Origin: CAVOBC01 sp963693635
GTDB lineage: Bacteria > Pseudomonadota > Gammaproteobacteria > Pseudomonadales > Azotimanducaceae
Assembly: GCA_963693635.1 (NCBI GenBank)
Contig: CAVOBC010000113.1
Span: 1 to 12,811 of the forward strand
Direction of reading: 5' to 3'
Length of the DNA: 12,811 nt
The notes beneath the pieces were generated by a model that did no database searches, had not been told where the DNA came from, and saw nothing but the letters and a program-made list of their open reading frames with translations. Positions 1-6,537 of this stretch are shown piece by piece. The first letter of the stretch is position 1. Every line of letters starts with the position of its first letter. Position numbers and translations under genes: made by a program.

Positions 1-1
1 C

Positions 2-328
2 GGACCCCTGCTGAACGCGGGCCCGGTCATCAAGGTGAACGCAAACCAGCGGTACGCGACCAACAGCGAAACCTCAGCGTTTTTCCGCTCCTTGAGCCGA
101 GCAGCGGGGGTTGCGTGCCAGTCATTTGTCACACGCAGTGACATGGCCTGCGGCAGCACCATCGGCCCAATCACCGCCGCGGCAATCGGCGTGCGAACCC
201 TTGATGTCGGCGTGCCGACGTTTGCGATGCACTCAATCCGGGAACTCGCTGGCGCCGCAGACGCGCACAACCTGCACCGCGTACTGACACGCTTCTACCA
301 GCACGAGGGCCCACTCGGGGTCGACTGA
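2..328 (+). CDS. M18 family aminopeptidase (aspartyl aminopeptidase-like), C-terminal fragment
   Basis: This is the 3' end of a gene that begins before the window. The reading frame is open from base 2 and ends at TGA (326-328), giving about 108 residues. The fragment opens with GPLLNAGPVIKVNANQRYATN and continues with SDMACGSTIGP and then VPTFAMHSIRELAG. These are the closing motifs of M18 (DNPEP/ApeB-type) cytosolic metallo-aminopeptidases: the GSTIGP segment is a strongly conserved part of the catalytic domain, and the His of MHS.RE is a zinc ligand in the family. M18 enzymes remove N-terminal, often acidic, residues from peptides. The GTG at base 35 is internal and is not a start. The C-terminus lies where family members normally end, so the gene looks intact on this side. 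The family call is firm. The exact peptide preference cannot be read from this fragment. Confidence 0.93.
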   Translation, partial: GPLLNAGPVIKVNANQRYATNSETSAFFRSLSRAAGVACQSFVTRSDMACGSTIGPITAAAIGVRTLDVGVPTFAMHSIRELAGAADAHNLHRVLTRFYQHEGPLGVD

Positions 329-348
329 GCGCAGGACGAGCGACCTCT

Positions 349-378
349 AAGAGGCTGCTGAAAAAGAGGCTACTGGAA
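349..378. repeat. Two-copy 15-bp direct repeat after the M18 gene
   Basis: AAGAGGCTGCTGAAA (349-363) is followed directly by AAGAGGCTACTGGAA (364-378), with 13 of 15 bases identical. The first copy overlaps the palindrome CCTCTAAGAGG (344-354). The second copy is followed by CAACCTCT, which can pair imperfectly with GAGGCT, so a weak stem is possible about 20-60 bases after the M18 stop. No U-tract follows, so a terminator is not supported. The period matches that of three other repeat clusters in the window. Confidence 0.6.
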
Positions 379-422
379 AGCAACCTCTCGGACCGATCAT
401 GGTTTTCCCATTCACTGCGCAA

Positions 423-540
423 GCCGTGAATAACCCGACTTCACCTTCGCTGCGCGAGCCGTGAATAGCCCAACTTCACGTTCGCTTCGCCAGCCGTGAA
501 TAGCCCAACTTCACGTTCGCTTCGCCAGCCGTGAATAGCC
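423..540. repeat. 35-bp tandem repeat array (three units plus a partial fourth)
   Basis: Units occupy 423-457, 458-492 and 493-527, and a truncated fourth unit of 13 bases occupies 528-540. Units two and three are identical. Unit one differs at a few positions. A decayed trace of an earlier unit is visible at about 405-422. Each unit starts GCCGTGAATAGCCCAAC and continues TTCACGTTCGCTTCGCCA. Within it CGTGAA and TTCACG are exact reverse complements separated by 9 bases, so each unit can form a 6-bp hairpin on either strand. The array ends exactly where the stop codon of the minus-strand amidohydrolase begins (541-543), so it would be transcribed as that gene's 3' untranslated region. There are no unique spacers, so this is not CRISPR. 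The function is unknown; REP/BIME-like elements are the nearest known analogy. Confidence 0.9.
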
Positions 541-1725
541 TCAGCCGGCCTGGCTCAGCGGGAGGTCATAGAGTTCGATCACATTGTCACGCGTGATGCG
601 CTGGCGATCGGCCTCATCAACGCCGTTAAAGATCTCGTCCAGCACATCGAGCGAGCACGGCCACGTCGAGTCCACGTGCGGGTAGTCCGAGCCCCACATC
701 ATGTTCGGCAGACCAATCATCTCCCGGGTCAGTATCGCGGGCCTGTCATCTTCGATTGTGCAGTAGAACTGTCGCTGCCATACCTCGTGTGGGCGCTCAC
801 CCGTAAAGTCGTTGGCGCCAAACTTGGACTCTCGCTGCAGTCCCTGATCAACCCGGTCCAGCCAGTGCGCGATCCAGCCGCCATTAAATTCACTGACGAC
901 GAACTTGAGTTGGGGATGGCGCTCCGCGACACCGCGACACATGAGATCCACCAGCGTGCGTTGAATCGTTCCGGTCGGCCCGCTCGCATAATCCATGACG
1001 GCATCCCGGTTGACTGCCTTGGCCCGGTACTGCGGGGGCACATAAGCGTTCGTGCCCACATGCATCGAGAGCGGAAAGTTCGCCTCCTCTGCGAGCGACC
1101 AGATGGGCTCATAGGCGAGATCCGTGTACGGACAGTCCGGTGGCGCGGAACACGGGATGCAGCCACCTTTATACCCAAGCTCGATCACGCGTCGCATTTC
1201 CGCGACCGCGGCGTCCGGATCCTGCACCGGTATCGCGGCGAGTCCATATAGGCGTCCGTCCGCCGCAGCCGCGTAGTCATGCAGCCAGTCGTTGTAGTTT
1301 TTCTGGCACGCAACAAGCAGGTCGGTATTCTCGAATGCAAAGAGGCCAAAGAAACCGGGGTAGAGGAACTCAGCATCGATGCCGTCCACATCCTGATCGT
1401 CATGCCGATGCGCGCCATCGCGAATGCCAGGGCGCAAGCCATCGTAGCCCCTGGCCATGATCGCGACGATATCCGGGTCGCCCCAGTTCTCGACCTCCGG
1501 TTTGTGTCCCGGCCTGCGCTCGACCTTGACGCCATCTCGCAAGCGTAATCCTGCGGTACCGATGCGCTTGCGGATGCCGCGCGGCCCCTTTGACGGGATG
1601 ACGATCGCGTCATCTGCCGTGCCCGCGTGCATCACACGGGGCGCATCGTCGCCGAATCGTTCGGGTAAACCGATGAAGACATCAGCCGCCTCCATCACAT
1701 GAGAATCTGCAGAAATAGGCTTCAT
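541..1725 (-). CDS. Amidohydrolase-2 family metal-dependent hydrolase
   Basis: This gene encodes a 394-residue, probably cytosolic TIM-barrel enzyme of the amidohydrolase 2 family (PF04909; ACMSD/LigW/OMPDC-like hydrolases and decarboxylases). Visible motifs are the N-terminal ADSHVME segment (D7, H9, E12), the strand carrying SMHVGT (H222), VSEFNGGW (E279) and the C-terminal WGSDYPHVDSTWP (D347). In the family these positions hold the metal and the catalytic Asp. The start is ATG with a strong Shine-Dalgarno (CCTCC on the plus strand at 1733-1737, read as GGAGG) 7 bases upstream. It is transcribed divergently from a PhyH-type dioxygenase across a shared 291-bp control region, which suggests but does not prove a shared catabolic role. 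The substrate cannot be assigned: members hydrolyse C-N or C-O bonds or decarboxylate aromatic and related acids. The 35-bp repeat array begins directly after its stop codon. Confidence 0.9.
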   Translation of the reverse strand: MKPISADSHVMEAADVFIGLPERFGDDAPRVMHAGTADDAIVIPSKGPRGIRKRIGTAGLRLRDGVKVERRPGHKPEVENWGDPDIVAIMARGYDGLRPGIRDGAHRHDDQDVDGIDAEFLYPGFFGLFAFENTDLLVACQKNYNDWLHDYAAAADGRLYGLAAIPVQDPDAAVAEMRRVIELGYKGGCIPCSAPPDCPYTDLAYEPIWSLAEEANFPLSMHVGTNAYVPPQYRAKAVNRDAVMDYASGPTGTIQRTLVDLMCRGVAERHPQLKFVVSEFNGGWIAHWLDRVDQGLQRESKFGANDFTGERPHEVWQRQFYCTIEDDRPAILTREMIGLPNMMWGSDYPHVDSTWPCSLDVLDEIFNGVDEADRQRITRDNVIELYDLPLSQAG

Positions 1726-1732
1726 CGATTCG

Positions 1733-1737
1733 CCTCC
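1733..1737 (-). promoter_or_regulatory. Ribosome binding site of the amidohydrolase gene
   Basis: The plus strand reads CCTCC, so the transcript has GGAGG (in the context GAGGAGG) 7 bases before the ATG at 1725. It fixes the start codon. Confidence 0.75.
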
Positions 1738-2002
1738 TCAGGCCTTCACTGTCGGATTTGTCAGTTGTGCAACAGCGGCACGACTATGCGTACAACATGC
1801 ACTACAAAACAGGCACGCGTCATAAACAGAACAGGCACACTTGCCGCTCACGACCGCGAGCAACAGCGTAGCAGAGACTCGCGGCACATGCGCGGATGCA
1901 AGGATGGCTCTTGCCAGTGGGACCTGATCCCCTCAGGCCGCCTCCTCGTCACGTGATCCGCCAGGACGAGCATGGTATGTTGGCCGCACCTTTGGGACGA
2001 CT

Positions 2003-2010
2003 AGGTGGAG
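2003..2010 (+). promoter_or_regulatory. Ribosome binding site that selects the ATG start of the first PhyH gene
   Basis: AGGTGGAG lies 6 bases before ATG 2017. The in-frame GTG at 2005 lies inside this ribosome binding site and so cannot be the start. This sets the protein at 285 residues. Confidence 0.75.
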
Positions 2011-2016
2011 ACGTTT

Positions 2017-2874
2017 ATGCAAACGCTTACCGCAGAGCAACGACAACAAATTGAAGTAAACGGCTATTTGCATCTGCCGCAGGTTTTCGAGCCCGAGGAA
2101 GTCGCGTTCTTCAGCGACGAAATCGACCGCATCCGCAAAGTCCCTGGCTTCGAACCGGACCCCGCCCAGCATTTGCCGATCGGTCATTACAGCTGGATTG
2201 ATGGCGCGAAAGACCAGGACCCGGGCGGCTTCATGGATCGGCGTGATCTGCTGCCGTACGGCAAACCATTCGTCGACCTCATCGACCGCGAAGGTATTTT
2301 CGATCTCATTGTCGACATCATGGGGCCCTACGTCCTCTTCAGTATGAGCCAGGCAATCGTGCGCCAGGCAGGTTCCAAATTCCCGGGCTACACCCACACC
2401 GACGGCGGCGAAGCGTTGCGCGAAATTCGTGTCACCGAAACCAGCCGGCCCCTGGCCATGAAGGCGATGTATTTCCTCTCGGATGTCGACCAGCCGGACA
2501 GTGGCAATCTGACAGTTTTTCCGGGCAGTCACATGCGGCCGATCCCGATCTCGACGATGGACGCGCCTGCCGTTACGCCCTACTCGCCCGGCGCGGCTCA
2601 AATCATGGCAAGAGCGGGTGATTGCGTGCTGTTCTCCCATGCGTTGTGGCACGGCCCGTGTCGCAACGACTCAAGTAATAGCCGCAAGGTGCTGCTCTAC
2701 AACTACTGCCAGATGTTCATGCGCTGGTACGACTTCGAACTTGTATCCAAAGTTGCGGCGCAGGCGACACCCCGGCAGCGACGACTGCTGGGTGACCTTG
2801 GCTACGACTTTATGCCAGGCTCCTATTTCTACGGGCCGAAAGACCAGGCAGACGTCATGCATCAGCGATCCTGA
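2017..2874 (+). CDS. PhyH-type Fe(II)/2-oxoglutarate dioxygenase
   Basis: This gene encodes a 285-residue protein of the phytanoyl-CoA dioxygenase family (PhyH, PF05721). These are cytosolic non-haem Fe(II) oxygenases that couple 2-oxoglutarate decarboxylation to substrate hydroxylation. The N-terminus has the usual NGYLHLPQVFEPEEVAFF segment. The iron-binding triad is visible as H127-x-D129 in YTHTDGG and H212 in LWHGPC, and R223 in SRKVLLYNYC is the expected 2-oxoglutarate-binding arginine. The LTVFPGSH segment near residues 165-172 is also typical. All key residues are present, so the enzyme should be active. Bacterial members act on varied substrates including ectoine, mitomycin-type metabolites, halogenated compounds and acyl-CoAs, and the substrate here is unknown. 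The gene is divergent from the amidohydrolase and convergent with a second PhyH paralogue. Confidence 0.92.
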   Translation: MQTLTAEQRQQIEVNGYLHLPQVFEPEEVAFFSDEIDRIRKVPGFEPDPAQHLPIGHYSWIDGAKDQDPGGFMDRRDLLPYGKPFVDLIDREGIFDLIVDIMGPYVLFSMSQAIVRQAGSKFPGYTHTDGGEALREIRVTETSRPLAMKAMYFLSDVDQPDSGNLTVFPGSHMRPIPISTMDAPAVTPYSPGAAQIMARAGDCVLFSHALWHGPCRNDSSNSRKVLLYNYCQMFMRWYDFELVSKVAAQATPRQRRLLGDLGYDFMPGSYFYGPKDQADVMHQRS

Positions 2875-2910
2875 GGATCGTCTGGACGCGGCTGGTTCCT
2901 GTCCCGGAAC
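2866..2910. other. Two short inverted repeats between convergent dioxygenase genes
   Basis: CGATCC (2866-2871) and GGATCG (2875-2880) flank the TGA stop codon of the first PhyH gene, giving a 6-bp stem with a 3-base loop. A second stem, GTTCC (2895-2899) / GGAAC (2906-2910), lies just after it. Neither is followed by a clear T-run, so intrinsic termination is only a weak possibility. They occupy most of the 74-bp gap between the convergent genes. Confidence 0.35.
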
Positions 2911-2948
2911 GCCGTTCTGGGGCGCATTGCACTTGGCGCAGACTGTCC

Positions 2949-3824
2949 CTACTCGTTAGTCGCTGACTCCGCGAATAGAGATTCAAAGAACCAGTGTGCG
3001 CCCGCAGGTTCGGCGAACAGCTTGCGCTGCCTCAACGTCAGAGCAACGCCCGGCGGCTCGATCACACGGGTCCGCGACCACGAGAGTTGGGACGCACAAT
3101 ACTTGTAGAGCAACGTGCGCCGTCGATAGTCGACATGCCAGCCGGCGGTGCCGTGAGTGGTCGCCTCTGAGAAAAAGGTTAGCGAACCGGCCGGCGCATC
3201 CGGGCTGACCACAACGCTCAGGTCTTCGTCATTGCGAATCGGCCCCGGGAGCCGATAACGGCTGTTGTGGGAACCGGGAATGAGACGCAAGCCGCCCTGC
3301 TCCGGACCAGAATCCCGCAGGTTGAACGCAATGACGGCGAAGCCATGCAGCGCCTGGTGGCCTTGCTGGGCGTAGTGCTGCCCGGACACAGACCCCGCAA
3401 AGGGGTGCGACGCGCCATAGTCCGAATGCAACCGGCCGTTCGGCATGCCCTTCGTCATCTCCATACCGAAGATGCGGTCCAGCCGAAAGCAGTCTCCAAG
3501 TTGCATGCGCAGCAAGCCCATCGAGACGGGATGATCGATCAGGTCAACGAACGGCTGACCCCATGTCAGGAAGCCGGGCCCCGTGTCGGCAGAGCCGCCA
3601 GCGCTGCCAAATCGACCATTGTGCGGCGGCGCTGGCAGGTTCTGCGCATCAATCAGGGCATCAAGCTCAGCGACCAACCCGGCACTCAGCACATCCTTGA
3701 GCACCAGGTAGCCCTGCAGATCATAAAGATAGGTCTGCATCTCCCCCGGGTCGATACAGGTCTCCTGGGATTCCGGCACCGCGCCACCGGGATGAGTGCC
3801 CGGTTCATTCAGGTTGTTCGTCAT
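2949..3824 (-). CDS. PhyH-type Fe(II)/2-oxoglutarate dioxygenase, diverged paralogue
   Basis: This gene encodes a 291-residue protein with the PhyH fold. The start is ATG 3824 (MTNNLNEPG), chosen because GGAGG lies 5 bases upstream (CCTCC on the plus strand, 3830-3834). A longer in-frame start at 3938 would add 38 residues unlike the family and has no such site. Iron ligands are visible as H133-x-D135 in RLHSDYG and H224 in TTHGTAG, and R235 in the RRRTLLYKYC segment is the likely 2-oxoglutarate contact. GGLRLIPGSHNSRY matches the conserved PhyH core. It shares short stretches with the convergent neighbour (G.PFVDLID, LLY.YC) but is otherwise very different, so the pair is an old duplication or two separately acquired genes. 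It lies 299 bp downstream of the ABC importer on the same strand. The substrate is unknown. Confidence 0.9.
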   Translation of the reverse strand: MTNNLNEPGTHPGGAVPESQETCIDPGEMQTYLYDLQGYLVLKDVLSAGLVAELDALIDAQNLPAPPHNGRFGSAGGSADTGPGFLTWGQPFVDLIDHPVSMGLLRMQLGDCFRLDRIFGMEMTKGMPNGRLHSDYGASHPFAGSVSGQHYAQQGHQALHGFAVIAFNLRDSGPEQGGLRLIPGSHNSRYRLPGPIRNDEDLSVVVSPDAPAGSLTFFSEATTHGTAGWHVDYRRRTLLYKYCASQLSWSRTRVIEPPGVALTLRQRKLFAEPAGAHWFFESLFAESATNE

Positions 3825-4123
3825 CGTTGCCTCCAACACTCTACAGATCGGCCAATCCAGATCAGAGCATCCGTGAGCGCGGCATATTGTGCAAATTCCC
3901 GGATCTCCAATCGGCCCGTTCCCCAATCGACCAGTCACCCGTTCATGCCAATCCTACGCCGATCTTCTACCACGAAGGCCGCGAGCCCCTGTCACCCGGT
4001 GCCGGGAGCTTTCGCAACATTTGCCGTCGTTACCCCTTCGCCAATGCGATCGCCGGTTCCGGCTTCTGACGTTCGAATTTTACGGGGAGCAATTCGGCGA
4101 ACTCCATCATTTGGCGGGCTCCA
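3825..4123. other. 299-bp gap with repeated CCAATC boxes; no gene seen
   Basis: No convincing gene is found on either strand. The hexamer CCAATC occurs near 3853, at 3907-3912, 3923-3928 and 3948-3953. The longer pattern CCCGTTC followed by CCAATC appears twice, about 23-25 bases apart, starting at 3915 and 3938. Short inverted repeats occur at 3995-4006 (CCCGG TG CCGGG) and 4052-4063 (GCCGG TT CCGGC), with loops too small for good hairpins and no T-runs. The stretch probably holds the promoter and leader of the second PhyH gene. Confidence 0.35.
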
Positions 4124-5701
4124 TCAGGCGGGCATCTGGCCGCGCAGCATGTGTTCCTTGACCACCAGTCGCTCAACACCTTCAAACATCAGTTCGACAG
4201 TCACCGCAAGACCCGCTGCGGGAATCGCCCCCTGAAGAATTAGACTGATATCGTTGAGATTCAATCCGGTGATGATCGGCTCACCCAGCCCGCCGGCGCC
4301 GACGAATGCCGCGAGGGTTGCCGTGCCAATGGAAATAATCGCCGCCGTTTTGACGCCAGCCAGCACGTTTGGCATCGCGAGCGGTACGAGCACGCGCCAC
4401 AATTGCTGTGACCGGGTCAGGCCAATTGCCTCCGCCACGCGCTTGAGCAGCGGGTCAATTGTCACGAGCGCGGTGATCGTACTGCGCAGTATCGGCAGTA
4501 GCGAGTACAAGAAAAGCGCAATGATGGCGGATCGCTCGCCCAGCCCCGACAGCGGAATCATGAGTGCAAGAAGCGCCAGTGATGGCACGGTCTGGAGCAG
4601 ACCTGCGAGGTAAACAACGACGCGGGATGCCGATTGTGAACGAAACACCAACACACCAAGCGGCAGACCCACGACACATCCGAGTGCCAAGGCGAAAGCC
4701 GTCAGCTTCAAATGAACCAGCGTATTGACGCCCATCGCCTGCCAGTTCACCTTCCGCACCGCTGCTTCTCGCAGTGACCCCGGTGCAAGTCCGCCGCCAA
4801 GCAATGACTGAGACTGGAGGAAATTTCGGGCGACATCCGCAAACGTCTTCTCGTCAATAACAATCTCGCCATTCAGGCGGCGCATGGTGCCATCGTCGAT
4901 GCGTGCAGCCAACCGCTCCAACTGCACGATCGCCCGGTACGGCAGATCCTGACGGACGAACGGCACGGCGAGGTACTGCGGAAAATACCCTTTGTCATCG
5001 TCGAGCACAGTCAACTGATACCGCCCGAGGTCGCCATCAGTGGAATACGCATCAGTGATGTCGATGCGGTCCTGATCGATCGCAAGGTAGGCAAGACCGT
5101 GTTCAATCCCACTTGGCGACCCTTTAAGCCCGTAGGTGGCCGAGAGGCCGGGCCAGCCGTCTTCACGGTTCAAAAACTCGTGACTGAAAGCAAGCGTGAG
5201 GTCCGACTGCGCGGCCAGGTCAGTGACGGTGCGCAATCCGCGTTCTTCGGCGAGCGACTCCTTGATCGCCATCGCATAGGTGTTGTTGAACCCAAATGAC
5301 GGCAGCAGGTTGAGCCCGTTGGCGTGCGCACCCGCCGCGAGCTTCCGCGGATTGGTGACATCCTCTGTGAAGCCAAGGATGGCTTGACCCAACGTGCCGG
5401 TGTATTCCGGGTAGACATCAATTTCCGCGCCCTTCAATGCCTCGAAGCAGACGAGGGTGCCGCCAAGACCAAAGCGCCGTTCCACCGTGAAGCCAGCATC
5501 CTCCAGCATCTGCGACATAATTTCGGCAAGCAGACGACTCTCGGTGAAGGTCTTGCTGGCAACGACGATGGTGCGATCGTCCTCACTCGCAGCCACGGCA
5601 GCCGGGGTCGTCGTCAACAGCGCCACAATCGAAACGATCATCGCGCGTCGGAGCAGCGCCCACGCGTGCACGAACCCATATCTGTTACGCGCAGCCATCA
5701 T
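4124..5701 (-). CDS. Fused substrate-binding protein and permease of an osmoprotectant/quaternary-amine-type ABC importer
   Basis: This gene encodes a 525-residue two-domain protein. Residues 1 to about 38 form a signal peptide or membrane anchor (basic start, MIVSIVALLTTTPAAVAAS core). Residues about 44-313 are an OpuAC/ProX-type ligand-binding domain (PF04069), with the typical VASKTFTESRLLAEI and DVYPEYTGTLGQAI segments. Residues about 325-513 are a BPD_transp_1 permease with some five membrane helices and the EAA loop (AEAIGL...LWRVLVPLAMPNVLAG, about 423-449) that docks the ATPase, followed by the conserved FVGAGGLGEPI. The order is binding domain then permease. The better known fusions in this class, such as BusAB, place the binding domain at the C-terminus. 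Its start overlaps the ATPase stop as ATGA, so the two are translationally coupled. Likely cargo is glycine betaine, choline, carnitine or a related betaine or thiol-betaine, but the ligand cannot be read from the sequence. Confidence 0.9.
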   Translation of the reverse strand: MMAARNRYGFVHAWALLRRAMIVSIVALLTTTPAAVAASEDDRTIVVASKTFTESRLLAEIMSQMLEDAGFTVERRFGLGGTLVCFEALKGAEIDVYPEYTGTLGQAILGFTEDVTNPRKLAAGAHANGLNLLPSFGFNNTYAMAIKESLAEERGLRTVTDLAAQSDLTLAFSHEFLNREDGWPGLSATYGLKGSPSGIEHGLAYLAIDQDRIDITDAYSTDGDLGRYQLTVLDDDKGYFPQYLAVPFVRQDLPYRAIVQLERLAARIDDGTMRRLNGEIVIDEKTFADVARNFLQSQSLLGGGLAPGSLREAAVRKVNWQAMGVNTLVHLKLTAFALALGCVVGLPLGVLVFRSQSASRVVVYLAGLLQTVPSLALLALMIPLSGLGERSAIIALFLYSLLPILRSTITALVTIDPLLKRVAEAIGLTRSQQLWRVLVPLAMPNVLAGVKTAAIISIGTATLAAFVGAGGLGEPIITGLNLNDISLILQGAIPAAGLAVTVELMFEGVERLVVKEHMLRGQMPA

Positions 5702-6429
5702 CGGCTCACCTCAAAGAGACGGGTGACATATTCATTCCCGGGGTCGCTCATGACAGCATCGAGCGCTCCTTCGCGGACGACCTCGCCATCTTTTAGTATC
5801 ACCAGATGCTGGGCAAGCTTGACCGCTTCGGACATGTCATGGGTCACCATCACCACCGATCTCGCGGCGACCTGTTGCAGCTTGATGAACTCATCGTGAA
5901 TCGCCGCCCGCGTAATTGGATCGAGTGCAGAAAACGGCTCATCCAGTAGCATCAGCGGCGGGTCAAGCATCATCGCCCGGCACAGGCTGACCCGCTGTTG
6001 CTGTCCACCGGAGAGCGCATGCGGATAGCGCGCAGCGAGATCTTCGGGCAGTTCGAGCAATGCCATCAGCTCGATCAATCGGTCGTCGATACGAGACCGG
6101 CTCCAGCCCTCCATTGACGCCACTAAGGCGATGTTATCCACAGCCGTCAAATGCGGAAACAGACCCGCCCCCTGCACCGCATAGCCCATTCGTCGCCGTG
6201 TACGCGGCAGGTCGTCATAATCGAGCGCCGCGCCGAGCACAGACACCACGCCCGCTTCCGGGCGCACGAGGCCATTGATGACCTGCATCAGCGTTGACTT
6301 GCCGCTGCCACTTTCACCAACGACCGCGGTCGTCGCGTCGACCGGTAGGCCGAGGTCAAGGTCCCGCAAAACAACGGTGTCGCCATAGGACTTGGAAACG
6401 CCGCGGAATTCCACGCAAAATCCGCTCAT
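5698..6429 (-). CDS. ABC transporter ATP-binding protein (osmoprotectant/quaternary-amine class)
   Basis: This gene encodes a 243-residue cytosolic ATPase that powers the importer encoded just downstream. Visible motifs are Walker A GESGSGKST (38-46), Q-loop Q86, signature LSGGQQQR (139-146), Walker B LMLLDEP (159-165) and the H-loop VTHD (H197). It resembles ProV/OpuCA/OpuBA ATPases in its core but is short: it ends soon after the catalytic domain and lacks the C-terminal CBS pair that senses ionic strength in OpuA/OpuCA. The transporter may therefore serve nutrient uptake rather than osmotic control. Its TGA overlaps the permease ATG by 4 bases. The start at 6429 has only a weak ribosome binding site, so a start a few codons downstream, such as the GTG at codon 6, is possible. 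The 106-bp gap to sbcB holds a 15-bp repeat cluster. Confidence 0.92.
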   Translation of the reverse strand: MSGFCVEFRGVSKSYGDTVVLRDLDLGLPVDATTAVVGESGSGKSTLMQVINGLVRPEAGVVSVLGAALDYDDLPRTRRRMGYAVQGAGLFPHLTAVDNIALVASMEGWSRSRIDDRLIELMALLELPEDLAARYPHALSGGQQQRVSLCRAMMLDPPLMLLDEPFSALDPITRAAIHDEFIKLQQVAARSVVMVTHDMSEAVKLAQHLVILKDGEVVREGALDAVMSDPGNEYVTRLFEVSR

Positions 6430-6477
6430 GTGCGCATTCCAATCCTGAGTGTGATCCGAATCTTACTTCTACGATCC

Positions 6478-6537
6478 AGGGAAGGGACACCCAGGGAGCG
6501 GTCACCCAGGGAACTGCCGCACAGGAAACTCCCGCTC
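6478..6537. repeat. Degenerate 15-bp tandem repeat, four units, abutting the sbcB stop codon
   Basis: Successive units are AGGGAAGGGACACCC (6478-6492), AGGGAGCGGTCACCC (6493-6507), AGGGAACTGCCGCAC (6508-6522) and AGGAAACTCCCGCTC (6523-6537). The 5' half (AGGGAA) is conserved while the 3' half drifts. The last unit overlaps two bases of the sbcB stop codon (6536-6538), so on the transcribed minus strand the repeat starts the 3' untranslated region and lies upstream of the ABC ATPase gene. Its function is unknown. Confidence 0.65.

Larger units (their letters stand above)
1726..2016. promoter_or_regulatory. Divergent control region between the amidohydrolase and the PhyH dioxygenase
   Basis: This 291-bp stretch holds no convincing gene. 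It contains several symmetric or repeated elements: a direct repeat AACAGGCAC at 1808-1816 and 1830-1838 (22 bases apart, about two helical turns); an inverted repeat CCGCGAG (1854-1860) / CTCGCGG (1878-1884) with exact 7-bp arms and a 17-base gap; a perfect 8-bp palindrome TCACGTGA (1949-1956); and CTCGTC (1945-1950) / GACGAG (1965-1970). A possible extended -10 for the plus-strand gene, TGGTATGTT, lies at 1973-1981, about 36 bases before the ATG, but no good -35 is visible. The density of such elements fits regulator binding for two divergent promoters. The regulator is not identified and none is encoded nearby. Confidence 0.45.

Noticed and set aside
423..540. CRISPR array
   Set aside because: The 35-bp units are directly adjacent with no unique spacers, and no cas gene is present.
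1933..2652. 239-residue minus-strand open frame
   Set aside because: It is antisense to the first PhyH gene and has no family resemblance. GC-rich codon bias explains the open frame.
2866..2910. Rho-independent terminator between the convergent dioxygenases
   Set aside because: The stems are only 5-6 bp and lack a T-run on either strand, so they are listed only as inverted repeats.
3267..4235. 322-residue plus-strand open frame
   Set aside because: It is antisense to the second PhyH gene, which has clear catalytic motifs and a good ribosome binding site. The antisense product is basic, low in recognisable motifs and extends across a non-coding gap.
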